Shown one piece after another: positions 1 through 12,600 of a stretch of 64,000 nucleotides of DNA. Source of the stretch: Lepturacanthus savala (taxonomy: Eukaryota > Chordata > Actinopteri > Scombriformes > Trichiuridae); contig CM060461.1 of NCBI GenBank assembly GCA_030544235.1, positions 7,323,449 through 7,387,448 of the forward strand, given 5' to 3'. The notes below the pieces were generated by a model. The model did not search any database, was not told the origin of the DNA, and worked only from the letters and a program-made list of their open reading frames with translations. Each line of letters opens with the position of its first letter. Positions within the stretch are counted from its first letter, which is position 1. The translations under genes and the position numbers were made by a program.

Positions 1-2005
1 ACTTGTTTTGACCTGACTGGTGCAATTCTGAACCTGATATCAAACAGAATTTGTCATCTTGACATGTCAGCGTGGCTGGATTCAAAGGTCCCCGACCCAA
101 GCAAGTGCAATTCACCATTTTACAAAGAATCTCTCTTATTTGAGCTATAATTCTATATGTCAGTCTTTGAGTTCAATATAAAAAAAGATAACAAAATGAA
201 AGAATAAGGGAATTCAAGTGCTCACACAGCCACAAATAGGAGAAAAGATGTAGGATGAAGCTGTAGCTTTCTCACACTACAAATGAGTGGAATGTATGAA
301 CAAGCAAACAATCAAACGGCTCAGTGGTGCTGATCAGTGTCGTTTTAAAAATGCAAGAAGTTAGCAGTGAGATGGATTATTTCACGAGTTTATTCAAAAG
401 TCAAGCGAGTGCGGTCTGAATCTCAGGTTCTCTATGGATGAAGACAAAGTGGCAAAAAACAATTACAAAAAGAGATTAATATAGAGCAGGTTTTCAAGGA
501 CAAGGATTAAAAGTCAAATTTGGCATACCCACAAAACTTTATCTTAATTATTCTAGAGGAGTACCAAAATGATAAAAAATAATACCAAAATGTCAGATTT
601 ATTTATCAAGTTTTTAAGAGAGCCTTGCACTATTAACCAATCAGAGGAGGCCAAAGGAAAGGATGGGATACATGAATGCAATTCTGATCTTGTTCTGATC
701 ATTCTCTATTGGAAGATGTGGCCATGGCTTATTAACAGGCGAGCAAACTCTTCATACCTGCAATCAAAGAGCTTCATTACTCCCAGCCCTCCGGGGAGAA
801 ATCAATGGAGTCTCATGCTAACGCTACAGTAACTCTGCTTCCAGAACCTGCACGTTGTAGCTTTGAGGGAAACGAGGGAGAAGTTGGCTGTAAAGGGGTT
901 CAAACAAATAAACCTACAAAATTATGCTTCTTCTATTATTGAGCTTGTAGTTATTACATTGAAACCCCCCTTTCCTCCAGTATATTATTTGGGGTGGATA
1001 AAATACAATACTTATACAGTACATTATCGAACATACATTTATGCTGTTCAAAATTGTAGTGTAACATCTATACACTGGAATAACTTGGAGCAAAACTCGC
1101 TTGCAGAAATCTTCAAAGCTACAGAACAGCAGAGGAAAGCTTCTCTTTTCTGCGGCAGAATGGCACTTTTGTAATCTTCAGGCGAGCTTTGATCCTGCGA
1201 ACATAATGGCACAAAACCCAAGTTTGCAGCGCTGCAGCTATGTGAAGAGCGAGTCAAGGCTGTCTTCAAACGTGGTCTTACATCACATCCCATTCACAAA
1301 CATTTGTCCTTCATACTTTTGGTTTTAAAAATGTGATTACATGCTGGTGAGGATAAAGTGTACAGTAATAACTGCTGACTGACTGAAGACCTTATAAATA
1401 TAGACAGTTATTGAGCAGGCTCCACACTGTGCCAGTGCCCAAAGCAGAAGTATGATACGAGGCAGCCTGAGCAAGGATCTCGTAATAGAGACTTAAAAAT
1501 AATCACTGCTTATGTCCATATATATATTCACAGGTGAGGAGCCTTTCCAATTCTGATCTGCTCTACTGAGCTGTGTAATAATAATGAATAAAACAACATA
1601 CTCAGTAATAGGCAACTGAGTCAAAAATCCCTCTGTAACCTCTACTGCAGTTCCATTTTGATGAGTTACAGCTGAGAGAGGAGTTTGCTCTGAAAAGTGT
1701 GACATTCAACTTTGAAGTGTTGTTCAGTGTTTACGTCAGATACAGCCAGAGTTTGTACCAGACACAGACATGGTCGTCTTTTAATGATGAGGCTCCAACT
1801 ACGATGAACAAGAAAACATGGTTATGTTGACTGTGATCTCTGCCTGAAAAACACTCAGTACGTTAACATGCGGAGCTTAATTGAGCTATGCTCAAAATAG
1901 TTTTTTTGTGTCGTCGGGACTCCTGCCCTATTCTCAGTTTACCTGCAACCGAGAAAATCCAATAACTCATGTGGTGTCACCTGTTGTTTCAGCAGGTTAA
2001 TATGG

Positions 2006-2049
<44 letters not shown>

Positions 2050-3454
2050 TTTTCTGTCATCTTTAAAAAAAAACTGAATATAAACAACTTAATAACCTTA
2101 ATACATTCTCAACTACAGTTTCCAACCAGACATGCTGCTGTGGGACGTGCTGTTCATGCTGAGAATGGGAAACAGGTTTCCTTTTATCTCTCTCTCACTC
2201 TCTCTCTCTTTTTAATTAATTTTACTTGCTGGTGTGAAAATACACTGAATTGGTGCTAACTCATTTTTTCCCGTCTTTACTTGACTGGTTCTGGTGGCTT
2301 CTCGGCTCCACTTTGTCTTGTTTCTACTGTTGTGGAGCTTGCTCTCATGCATATTCTAATTTGCTGTAGAAAATCAAATTCCAATCACAATATCTAGGTG
2401 TGTTAATTCAACTATGCAAAGTCCAACTTGGTTCGATTTCTATCTGACTAAGGTGTATACATGCATTTTAAAAATCTGACCATAGTCAGATTAACACAAT
2501 AATTAGATTTTCTTGAGTGTCATCTAAACGTACTGACTGTTGAATCTTTTCTCCAAATGTGTTAACCTGGTACTGGTCTTTATTTCTAGAAGTAGTATAG
2601 ATATTACTCATGTTGTAAAAAAAAGCTCTATAACTATCAAACCTGTAATGAAAGTCATGTACTTCTGCCATTTAAAGAGGATGTATCATGCAAATTTCCA
2701 GGTTGATATTTTTATTCTGGCACCGGCATATCTTTGCATGATTTGGGCATATTTAACTTTTTACCTGATGCCTCTGTTACGTGAGATGTCACCAGTTATT
2801 ACATTTCTGTAAAAGGCTGGAACAAAACCTTCATCACTTGTAATTGGAGGCAAGTTTAAATATATTTGATAATGACACAAAAATCAGCTGTAAAATTATA
2901 GGTATCAGCTTCCATGTTGCCATATCACTGAGGTTGTTCGTAATTTACAAAGTACTTACATGCCCGTGAGGAATAAAACAGATCTGCCTTCAGATCAGTA
3001 AGAAATGCTCAGAGGCACATCTAACAATTAGGCACAATACTGAATTAATTAGATCGCACAGTGACAAAATATACACACCATGTTGTGCTAAGCAAGTGAG
3101 TCATTGTTTTCTTCTAATTGGAAGCTGTCCTTCCTCTTTTTAGTTTAATTGCCATGGGGTGGTTATAGATTCTGTCCATTTGTGTGTCATATGTGATATG
3201 GATTTAAACGGCTTTTATTCTTCTCATTAAAGCACTTTCAAAATGACACTGATTAGCCTAAGGCAGCTCGAGTTTAGAGGTAAAAAAATAAAAGCATTTG
3301 CTGTTTGTCACTTGTTATTGCCCTGTGTGGGGTTTCATCCTTGGAAAAGGCAACATGTTTACTGTCGTCTTGCTGTTTACTGAATGCATCATTGGCTTTC
3401 TACACCAGATTGTGTGCTGTGCCTTCGCGGTGGGCGCTGAGAGGCCATCTGTAC
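1..3454. other. mtcl2 intron, left edge of window
   Basis: AT-rich with short spurious frames only. The next mtcl2 exon (family segment after DKAAWEV) was looked for on the minus strand and not found. It contains the (TA)n array at 2007. Confidence 0.6.
2007..2048. repeat. (TA)n microsatellite
   Basis: 42 bp of perfect TA. Confidence 0.95.
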
Positions 3455-3622
3455 CTGGGCGACCTGGCACTTCATCTCTGCCCACTTGACCTCCCAGGCA
3501 GCTTTGTCATTGGCGTAGGACTGCTGCAGTTGGCATCGCCCAGAGTCCTCCTCCCGCAGCTCCTCTCGAAACTCCTCCAGCAGCGTCCGCAAGGCCTGAA
3601 GCACTCGCCTGTTCTCCCCGAA
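3455..3622 (-). CDS. mtcl2: mtcl2 coding exon 10, long form (residues 1097-1152)
   Basis: 168 bp, phase 0, acceptor CCGCACAG at 3623 and donor CAG|GTACAG at 3454. It encodes VLQALRTLLEEFREELREED, then LQQSYANDKAAWEVKWAEMK; the human SOGA1 counterpart, from memory, is LLEDFRAELREDE with YASDKAAWDVEWAVLKC. The next family segment (HQKLLADSHSLVMDLRW) was not found between 3454 and 1, so it lies outside the window. Confidence 0.93.
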
Positions 3623-6600
3623 CTGTGCGGAGGACATTCAGACAGACCAAACGGACAAAAGTCAGGAAACGTTAATCCAACACAATCAGGCACACACATG
3701 CACACAGCGAGTTCTGTCCTTATCTTGAAGGGCTCTTTAAAGCTCTTTGGTTGGGACAACCTCTCTTGTAGGTGCTTTATAATTCAAGTCAATAAATTCG
3801 ATTTGACTTGACCTTCTCCATCCGGTTTCCTACCTGTCTCCTGATCTGTTTTTCAAACATTGTCCTTATCCTCACCTATCCATCTTCTTCCTCCTCTTTC
3901 TTCCAAACACCCTGCTATTTCAAAGCAACGCAGTAATTACAGCTGCCAACCCGTTGGACAACTACAATGCAGATTTAGTTAAGTCCAATTTGTTCCAATA
4001 AAGCAGCGGAATCGAGGAAGTTTATATGATTATGTCTAAAAGCTTCAAGCTGTATTAGCAGTGACATCCAGTGGGTCACAGAGAAAAGAACATCATGTGC
4101 TTCCTGAAGAGAGGATGTGTGGAGAGTTGTTTGCCTCTTGAGGTCCTGTGAAGAGTCTTCAGTCTTGGCAGGAGGCAGTGAAGCACAAAGGAAACTGAGA
4201 GTAAAACATCGCCTCAAGGTATCGCTGCGACTCTACCAGCCACGGCTGAGAATATGACATGAGCTCAGGTGCAAGGAGAGCAGAGCATGTTGATTCAGTT
4301 TAGCCATATCTGGGAACTGTAATAGACCTTAGTTGTTGTTTCTAGTATTGTATACCTACAGTAGTAATGAATGAATGAATAAGTAAGTTTATTCAATCAT
4401 GACATGACCAGAAAAACATTGTGCACAGCATTGATATTTCACGCAAAACCAATAATCATGTGTTGAACAATAACTGAAAGGTATAGGCAGAAGCAAACTG
4501 CTTATAAAAACCTATCCTATATTATCAACTTTTTCAACTTTTCTGGCTACCAACTTCCAGAAAAGCAAAGAAACCGCAACAGAAAAGCAAAAAAAACAAC
4601 AATAAAAAAAGAGAATGACATGTTTTTAAATAAGATCCATCCTTAAGGCTCCAGCTCTTTCTGGTGTTTTCAATCTCCTTAATTTGCAGGAAGGTTTATT
4701 TTTATTAACCAAACTTTAAGCAATTAAAATATGCACAACCTCAAAGACAGGAAGGTGATCACTAACTCAACATACAAGCATTAGTAGATGAGGCTTTTTT
4801 CACGTCACTAATTTGAAGCCAAAAAAAAAAAACCTCTATGTAACCCCTTTAACTCACAGTAAACATAGGTGAATTAATCGTTATGATCTCAGTTGTTTGA
4901 TCATCCACACAACATAAAAAATGACAGGTGTGATATTCCACGCCTATAAAAGATCAAAGCCTTGATGGGTAAAAACATCACATCTGCAGAACAGAAACAA
5001 TATACATACTGTAGATTTATCCCTCAGCAGTCAGTCAGAATACCACAGGTACAGTTTCCAATCTGACTCTGAATTATTTACAAATTTTCACTTATAAGTT
5101 TCAATGGCTTCTTTCCAGGCTCAACATATCATTATCTCACTATGGCTGCATGAATTATCATCTGCGCTCTGTTCTTCTACAGGAGCCGTGTGTGCAAATG
5201 CTTACCAAAGCAAGTCTGCGTTTTCTGCTCTCGTGCGTGGAGCTTAATAAAGTCTCCAGTAGCCTGGAAAACTGCTCACAGTAAAGCAACATGTCAGATC
5301 AGTGTGTGTTGTGTAAAGAATCAGCACGAGACAAAGCAGAGCCACTTACAGCTGCTTAATAATGCATCCAGCCCAAAATGCTTATATGTTCTTTCTCAAA
5401 AGCCTAACACAGCTCCCTAGTTTCCCCTGCATGTAACTAAGAATCTTTTTTTTTTGTTTGAGCATTAAGCATAGAACTGTGAGTTATCAAAATAATTGGC
5501 ACCTTCAACTAGTTATCTGGGTCAAAGTCGTCATTTGCATGCTGTGCCAAACAGCTCTAATTAATGGCTGCCAAATATTCATTTGTGCACCAAGACAATA
5601 AATGGCTAGATGTCCAAACTTGCTGAATACATGTAGAATTTTTAATTAGATTTTAATTCTGTTTTTGTTCATTTTTTTGTCATAACTTCACATTATTTTT
5701 AGGTGTGTAGAAAGGGCCTTTTTTCTTGTTTATATATTCATACAGAAAGCGTGTTAGAGTTAGTTAGTTAGTAATGTTACATTATCAGTATATATCGTCT
5801 ATATCCACATCATCAATACAATAAGAAAATAGTTTAATATAATATCAGTAGTATGGCAGCAACTAACTATTTCGATTCTTAATTTAGATTTGAGCCATTT
5901 GTGTGATTATTTAATTGGCTCCTTCATAATCTCCTTTTTAAACATCTTACAGAATATATTCTTTATGTTCTGTAATGATCCTCAATGTGATTTCTATGAC
6001 TTTACAATCGAATGATTGATCTTTGAGCATTTACCTTATTAATCACTGAACTTTGCATTGCAAATTTTTAGCTCATTTAACATTGCACATTTTTTTCCTG
6101 ATTTGGGTCATTTTGGTCTTGTTTTTTTCTGTTTTTTTTCTGCGGTTAAATACAATGTTTTTGCAATATTCTAACTATATTTGCTCTGTAAGAGCAACAT
6201 AAATAGATTCTGGTGCTTCTCTAGTCACCTCTCATGTAGTTTTCTTTTGATACCAGTTTTAAGTAGATAACCTTGGTGGTTATAGAGATATTCCATATTT
6301 ATTATCATTTATAGCAGGAAAAGTATAAAATAAGCCTTGGGCTTAAGTGGTTAAATGAATAGTAAATCTAATGCATCTACTTCTACATTCATCCAAAAAT
6401 AGACTTTCACTGGAGCTGCGCATTTCTTTACTTAATCACTTAGTCAGAGCAGTGAAGGAGGCGTGAATGTGTGAGTACCTGTCTTTGATGCTGCAGGTGC
6501 CGTTCAGGTGACAGCAGGGGGATGAAGGGTGTGGGGTCGGGGACGTCCAGCCTGTCGTCTCTCTCTGACTCCCCCTCTGTCTGCTCCATTACCAGTCCCA

Positions 6601-9600
6601 ACTCTGGGATGCCCTCCAGCTTTTCAAACTAGAACAGATGATCCAGACATGAAAGCGTTTAGTGTTTTATTAGGTGCACTTACACATGTGGTTCCAGGCT
6701 CACAGCCATCAAAGCTATTCCAGCAAGCAATGGAATGCAGGAGGCACTGGATGAGCTGCCGACTGCTGCTTCATCACATGGTTTATACAGACAGATATTT
6801 ACACCTGTGGGACTTTCACTGGATAGTCAGTGAACAGTGATAGCCAGCACAGCCGTGGGAAAGTCAGTGATTTGTAGAAACTTAATCCATCAAGAGAAAA
6901 ATTAAACATAGTCTCTATAGTTCTGTCCAAAATTCTCTATTATCGCCTGAGAAGTTGAATGAATGTCGCTGAAAAAAACAGAACAACAAAAGATGAATTT
7001 CAAAAATTCTGTGGTTTAATCAACCAGAACCTTGTGAAGCTAACGAGAACGAGCAGCGCATCGACCGCTGAATCAACAAACGGAACAACAAATAGAGTTG
7101 CTAAATCAGCCGGGCAACCAATTAACCATCCAGGCCATCAATCAGAGCTGCAGCAGCACCTGAAAGTGATTCAGGATGGGTGACTTATTTGGTGACATTT
7201 TCACCAACTGAATGCTCAATTACCCAACTCTACACAACCTGAAATTTAAGAGCTCTACCAGGAAGTATTTGGACATGTACACGTGTTGTTCTTCTGGCTC
7301 TGCCGCTTCAGCAGATTCAAATTGGATTTAAGTAATGGATGCTATGTTATAGTGGCAAGCCTCAGCTTTAATTTGATTGGGTGTACATCAATATCGAAAG
7401 AACTGTACAGGAGTTATACTCATGTCAGTGCATAGTGCATGAAGTGAGGCATTCAAATGAAATCGGACACTTAGCAACTAGACATTTCTTGCGGAAGTCA
7501 TGTGTTATTTCAACATCAGTTCCTGCACAAAAGAGCTTTCAATTCACATTTATACTGATGTGGAGTCGTCCGTCAATGTGACACATGAAGAGGAACAAGG
7601 AAAAGCAGCAACTCTCCATTATCCACAATCACTTTCCATCACTTATATATTAAACTCAACTCAAGCACAAACAAAAGGAATAAAAGACAATTTCTGGCAC
7701 ATTTTCTTCACCAGACAGTTCATATACTGTATTCTTAATGTGATATGATAGAGACAACCATTGCTGTTATTAAATACATTTATACAAATTAAAAGAAAAC
7801 CTAAAATCTATTATTCAGATACAGGTAGAGGCAATGTTCATTTCATTCAAATAGAATAGTCTAATAGGTTCAGAAAAAAGTGACCTATTCAACTGATGCT
7901 GCCGCTGGGACAATGTGATTTAACCCCGCACTATGGAACCATAAATATGTAATATGAAAATGTATTTTCTGTATCACTCGGCTCTGTTTTTTTCTCTCCT
8001 GTATTTTCCCTTAACTTTATGACACCAGATCACAGATTTTTTATATAATAAGATATTTCTGATGCCTGACACTTATTACTCCGAATGATATGTTTAATAA
8101 TACGTGTGAGTGGTTTAATTAATATAATCACTGCTTTGTGTGTAACTGGACTGTGATATTGCATATAATATATATGTAACCTTGAGCTCAATAAGAATAC
8201 ATCAAGCCTAACTAACTGAAAAAATCTCCAGCAGGTGATCCAATAAAAGACTGAGAAATGTGCTGGATGGGCATAAGGAGAAACACGGAACACAGTCGAG
8301 TTATTATTTGCTTCAAAACTAAAGACAGATTAGATCAAGCTCCTCAAACTCCTGACTCACCTCTGGATGCACCGCCTCCTCTCCTGCATCGACCTTGCGG
8401 CCGAGCCTCCAATGCATAAGGATCCACCTGAGCTTCATGTAGAAGATGATGGTGTTGCGTCTGAAGAGGCGGACCTCTTGCTGCAGCAGGGCTCGCTCCT
8501 GAGTCCAGGAGACCTCGTGACTCTGAAGTCCCTGCAGCTCCAGACCTCCACGCTGGGCCTCCAGACGCAACCGCTCATCTTCCTGCTGTGGAAAAAAAGA
8601 AGATCAGGGAAGAGATGTTTGAGTTGATATTTATCAGCGTTTATTATTATTTGAAAATAAATCTATTATATATTATGATAAAAAAATGTACATCTTCAAA
8701 TTTCTGATTTATCTTCTGTTGATCGATTAATCAGTTTAAAATAATACTGTTTAAAAAACTACGAAAAATGAACCTGACTACCCAGGGCCCGAGTCGAGAG
8801 AAGGGCAATAAAAATCCAGATTTTCTGTAGTGAATGAATGAATTGGGCCCTCTGGTTAATCAGTGTCATGATTTAATACGGTGTCAAACATATTGATAAC
8901 ATCATGAGAGAATGACCTTTGTACCACAGTGCTATATTGGACATTCTGGGGCTCCCCTCCTAGAGGTGCAAAATGGTTCAGTCCACCCACAGACAGCAGC
9001 TGGCAACAAATGTAGCATCAATGAGCCCAGATTGAATCAAGCCCAAATGCATCAATTCAGGTGGTGAATAAAACAACCATCAGCGATATAATCTGATCTG
9101 ATTGTAGCTTAACCGTCCACTTTCCTTGTTTTAGAATATTTTTTTTTGCTCATGTGCTTCTATAGGGACCCACTGACATTAAGAGTATACAGGACCCAAA
9201 ATTAGGTGTTACACCTCTGAACATAGACATATCCATTTATCCAGTTATTGCTGTTTTACTTTGATTATAGGAATCAATTTAAGAATCATGCTGATCATGT
9301 TTTGAATGTCATGTTTGCATGAATGATGAACTTCTACAAAAGTTTACAAAAAGTACAAAAAGGGAGTAGATGATGTCTATATTCAATAGATATGGATATT
9401 TAAACCCTGCAACCCATCACTTTCTTGCCTCTCCAGTGGTTAGACTTAATTAAAATAATGTTTCAGCAGAGATGGCAGAGTTAGTGAAGTATGTTTACTG
9501 GTGGGCTTATATTCAGAATCTGAGAACACTCAAACATGGCTGACTGCTTTATGGTACCTGAGGCAGTGAGACAACAGCCTCCCGTTCCTCCGTCGCTGCC

Positions 9601-12600
9601 CGCAGCCTCCGTTCGTGATCCAGGCGAAACTGGATGTCAGAAGCAGACGTGTCCCGGAGCTGAACCCACAACAGCACAGCAGTTAATTTAACCAGCTACT
9701 TGGATCAGTTCCATCACATATTGATACCTCACTCCCATTCTATTTAAAACATAGAAGTGACAGGATTTCTGTATGATTCTATTTGAGTAAAAAATACAAC
9801 AGTAGAAATTCATCATAACTTCTTCTGCAGCATCTCAGGAAGTGATTAAAGTTTGATGATGCACATTTCAAGCTTGACTAAGTATATTTTTTATCTAATC
9901 ACATCAAAGCCTTTGGATCAAAACTTACACAAACAAATTAATCTGATTTTATCAGCTACCTTACTGAAATGTTACTTTAGGCTTTAAGAATACTGAATAG
10001 AAAATGTCAAGGGAAAATTATACTGTTGTACCCTACGTTAGGATAGAAGATAAGAATGTACTCAACTCAACTCAACTCAACAAAGGTGCCTGACACTGAC
10101 AAAACGTGACGCATTCACCATGTAGCTCAAAACCTTTGCCTGGCCTGCAAAAGTGGTTTCTATCAGAAAGATGAGACCTGCTCCTATAGGTGAAAATGCA
10201 CACAGGGGAATGAGATGCTGATGTTTACGGTTTTGAATATAATGATTCTTCTTTAGCATCAACTATTCATTCTATTTACAAGACATCCCTGCATCCCCCT
10301 CTTTCCTTCTAAAAAAAAAAACACCCCAAAAAACACAAAAGAGCAGGTAATATTTGGCAACTGCAGCGGTATCTGATGTGATTCCTACTCTGTATCCCGT
10401 GTGAGTCTTTACTGTTGCCTCTGACAGTAAGTTGAGCTGCTCAGTGTGTGCTGACCCAGGTTCACCTCCCTGTCAGCCCAATGTCAAATGCAAATCACAC
10501 AGGCCTACAGTGCAGCACTAATCCCGCCATATCCAAGCTGCTTTACCATTCACTGGTTTCCCCTCACAGATGACTCTGCAGCAGAGAGCGCGGGGGAACA
10601 AAAAGAAAATCCAAATGAACGTGCTCCGACTGTAACTGTAACGTGTCACCTGGCTTCTACCTGTACTCTGGGTTACATAACAGCGGGCAGTTTGTCTCTG
10701 TAAAACGAGCATGAGGCAGCGATTATGAATCACAGCAACCTGCGATTACTCTGTTCGTTAAACAGCCAAGTCACTGAAGGATTTAACAGATCTGAGCTGA
10801 TGTGAGCTGCATCAATGTTACAGCTCGCCTCTTTGATTGTGCTCTTTTCTGTGTGTGTGTTTAAAAGTGCAGCTTAGTTTCATGTAAGCTGCACTTTTAC
10901 ATACTGTAGGTTTCATTTTCTGAGTCAAGTCATGACAGCACGACCTGTAGTGATGAACCATTGCCAGGGGGCACAGTGTGCAGACTCAGCTCTGATACAC
11001 TGAGTGCATACATAAGCCTAACAAGTCATGTCAATGCACTGTAGCTGTGTGGCTGCTCTCTCTCAGATTCATTTCCTTAGACTACAGACCGATTTGTGCT
11101 ATAAATGGCTCGACTGAGCTCAGATTTCAGATAGGTTAAAGGATGGGTTTTACGATAGTTCAAGTCAGGTGCCCATATGGACGTTGAAATAGGTTTTTCT
11201 TTCAGTTTATATTGGCTAAACGATCCCTTATCAATGCACTTTCTAAGTAATGGTGGACAATTAGTCCTCATTCTGTGCAAAAAATGTCTTCAAATGTTCG
11301 TCTGAAGATTTTATGACTATTGGAAGCACATTAAGGAGATATTTTCATTTCCTTTGACAATAGCAGGAATGATTCAAGCAAACTTAACCAAGGTCTTTTT
11401 TTAATCCTGGGTCTCAACAACAGGAGGTTTTATTGCTGTACCAATTGTAAAGCCCTCTGAGGCAAATTTGCAATTTATGAAATAGCAAATTGAATTGACT
11501 TGACCCAACCTGTTTCAGCATTAACATGGGCACCTCACTATTATTTTAAGGCCGACTTTTTGAACATACTCCTCATGACCTCTTTTGAAGCAGTACTAAT
11601 TGAATTGACTCTTAACTTTATTCTAAGGAGGAAATAAATCACAAAATGTCCAAGGGCATATGAAAAGCAATAGGAAAATGTTAAAACAACAACAACAAAA
11701 ACATCAGTGGCTGTGGGAGTGGATATTTAGCATGAAAGTAGAGTGATTGAATGAAGTGATATCGTGTTTAGCATCAAAAAGTGACCACGGCTGGAGCATC
11801 ACTTGACCCACTGGTCTGAGCAGCAACACTAGCATCTAAATTTATAATGCAAAGTCCCTAAACTTGCTTTATATAGTTTACAGAATGTATGTGTATATAT
11901 GTATTTATATACATACATCTGATACATTAAGTTAAACTCCTTACGTTTGACCTAAAGCAACTTTATTCTTGCTTTCTAATAGGTAGTCATTTCAAAGATG
12001 AACCCCAGAACACTCATTCTGTGCCTAAAATAAACATTTTTCCATAACCAGACAACTTGCCAGCTGAGGGAGAAAAGTAACATTTTACATAATTTTCATT
12101 CATTTCTTTTGTCAGTAAGGACACACCGATCCTATCCAACAAATTGGTTTTGGCTTTAAATATTTGTTTGTTTCGGCTGTCAGTTACATCAATCACAGTG
12201 AGCCAAAGCAATATGCAGCAAATGATTGTTTTCATTATAGACTAATCTATTGATAAGTTTCTTGATAAATCAATTTGTTGTTTGGCTCATAAAATACTTA
12301 TCCTAGAGACAAGATTCACAACAGTCCAAAGATATACAGTTTACCATTATAGAATACTAAAGAAGACAAAAATGTTTACATTTAGAAGCTGGAATCTGAG
12401 AATTTGAAAATGTTCTTCTTAAAAAATGTGTAAAGTGATAAATTGACTGTCATATACATAATCCTAATGAATTCCACACACAGTTGAATCAGACCTAAAA
12501 TTTGGAAAATAAAACTCTAGTATTGGATCTTAGCCTTAAGACTGAGTTGAAGTCCTGTGAGAGAAAACGCTCTGATCTGTGCATCCAAAATTAACAGTTT

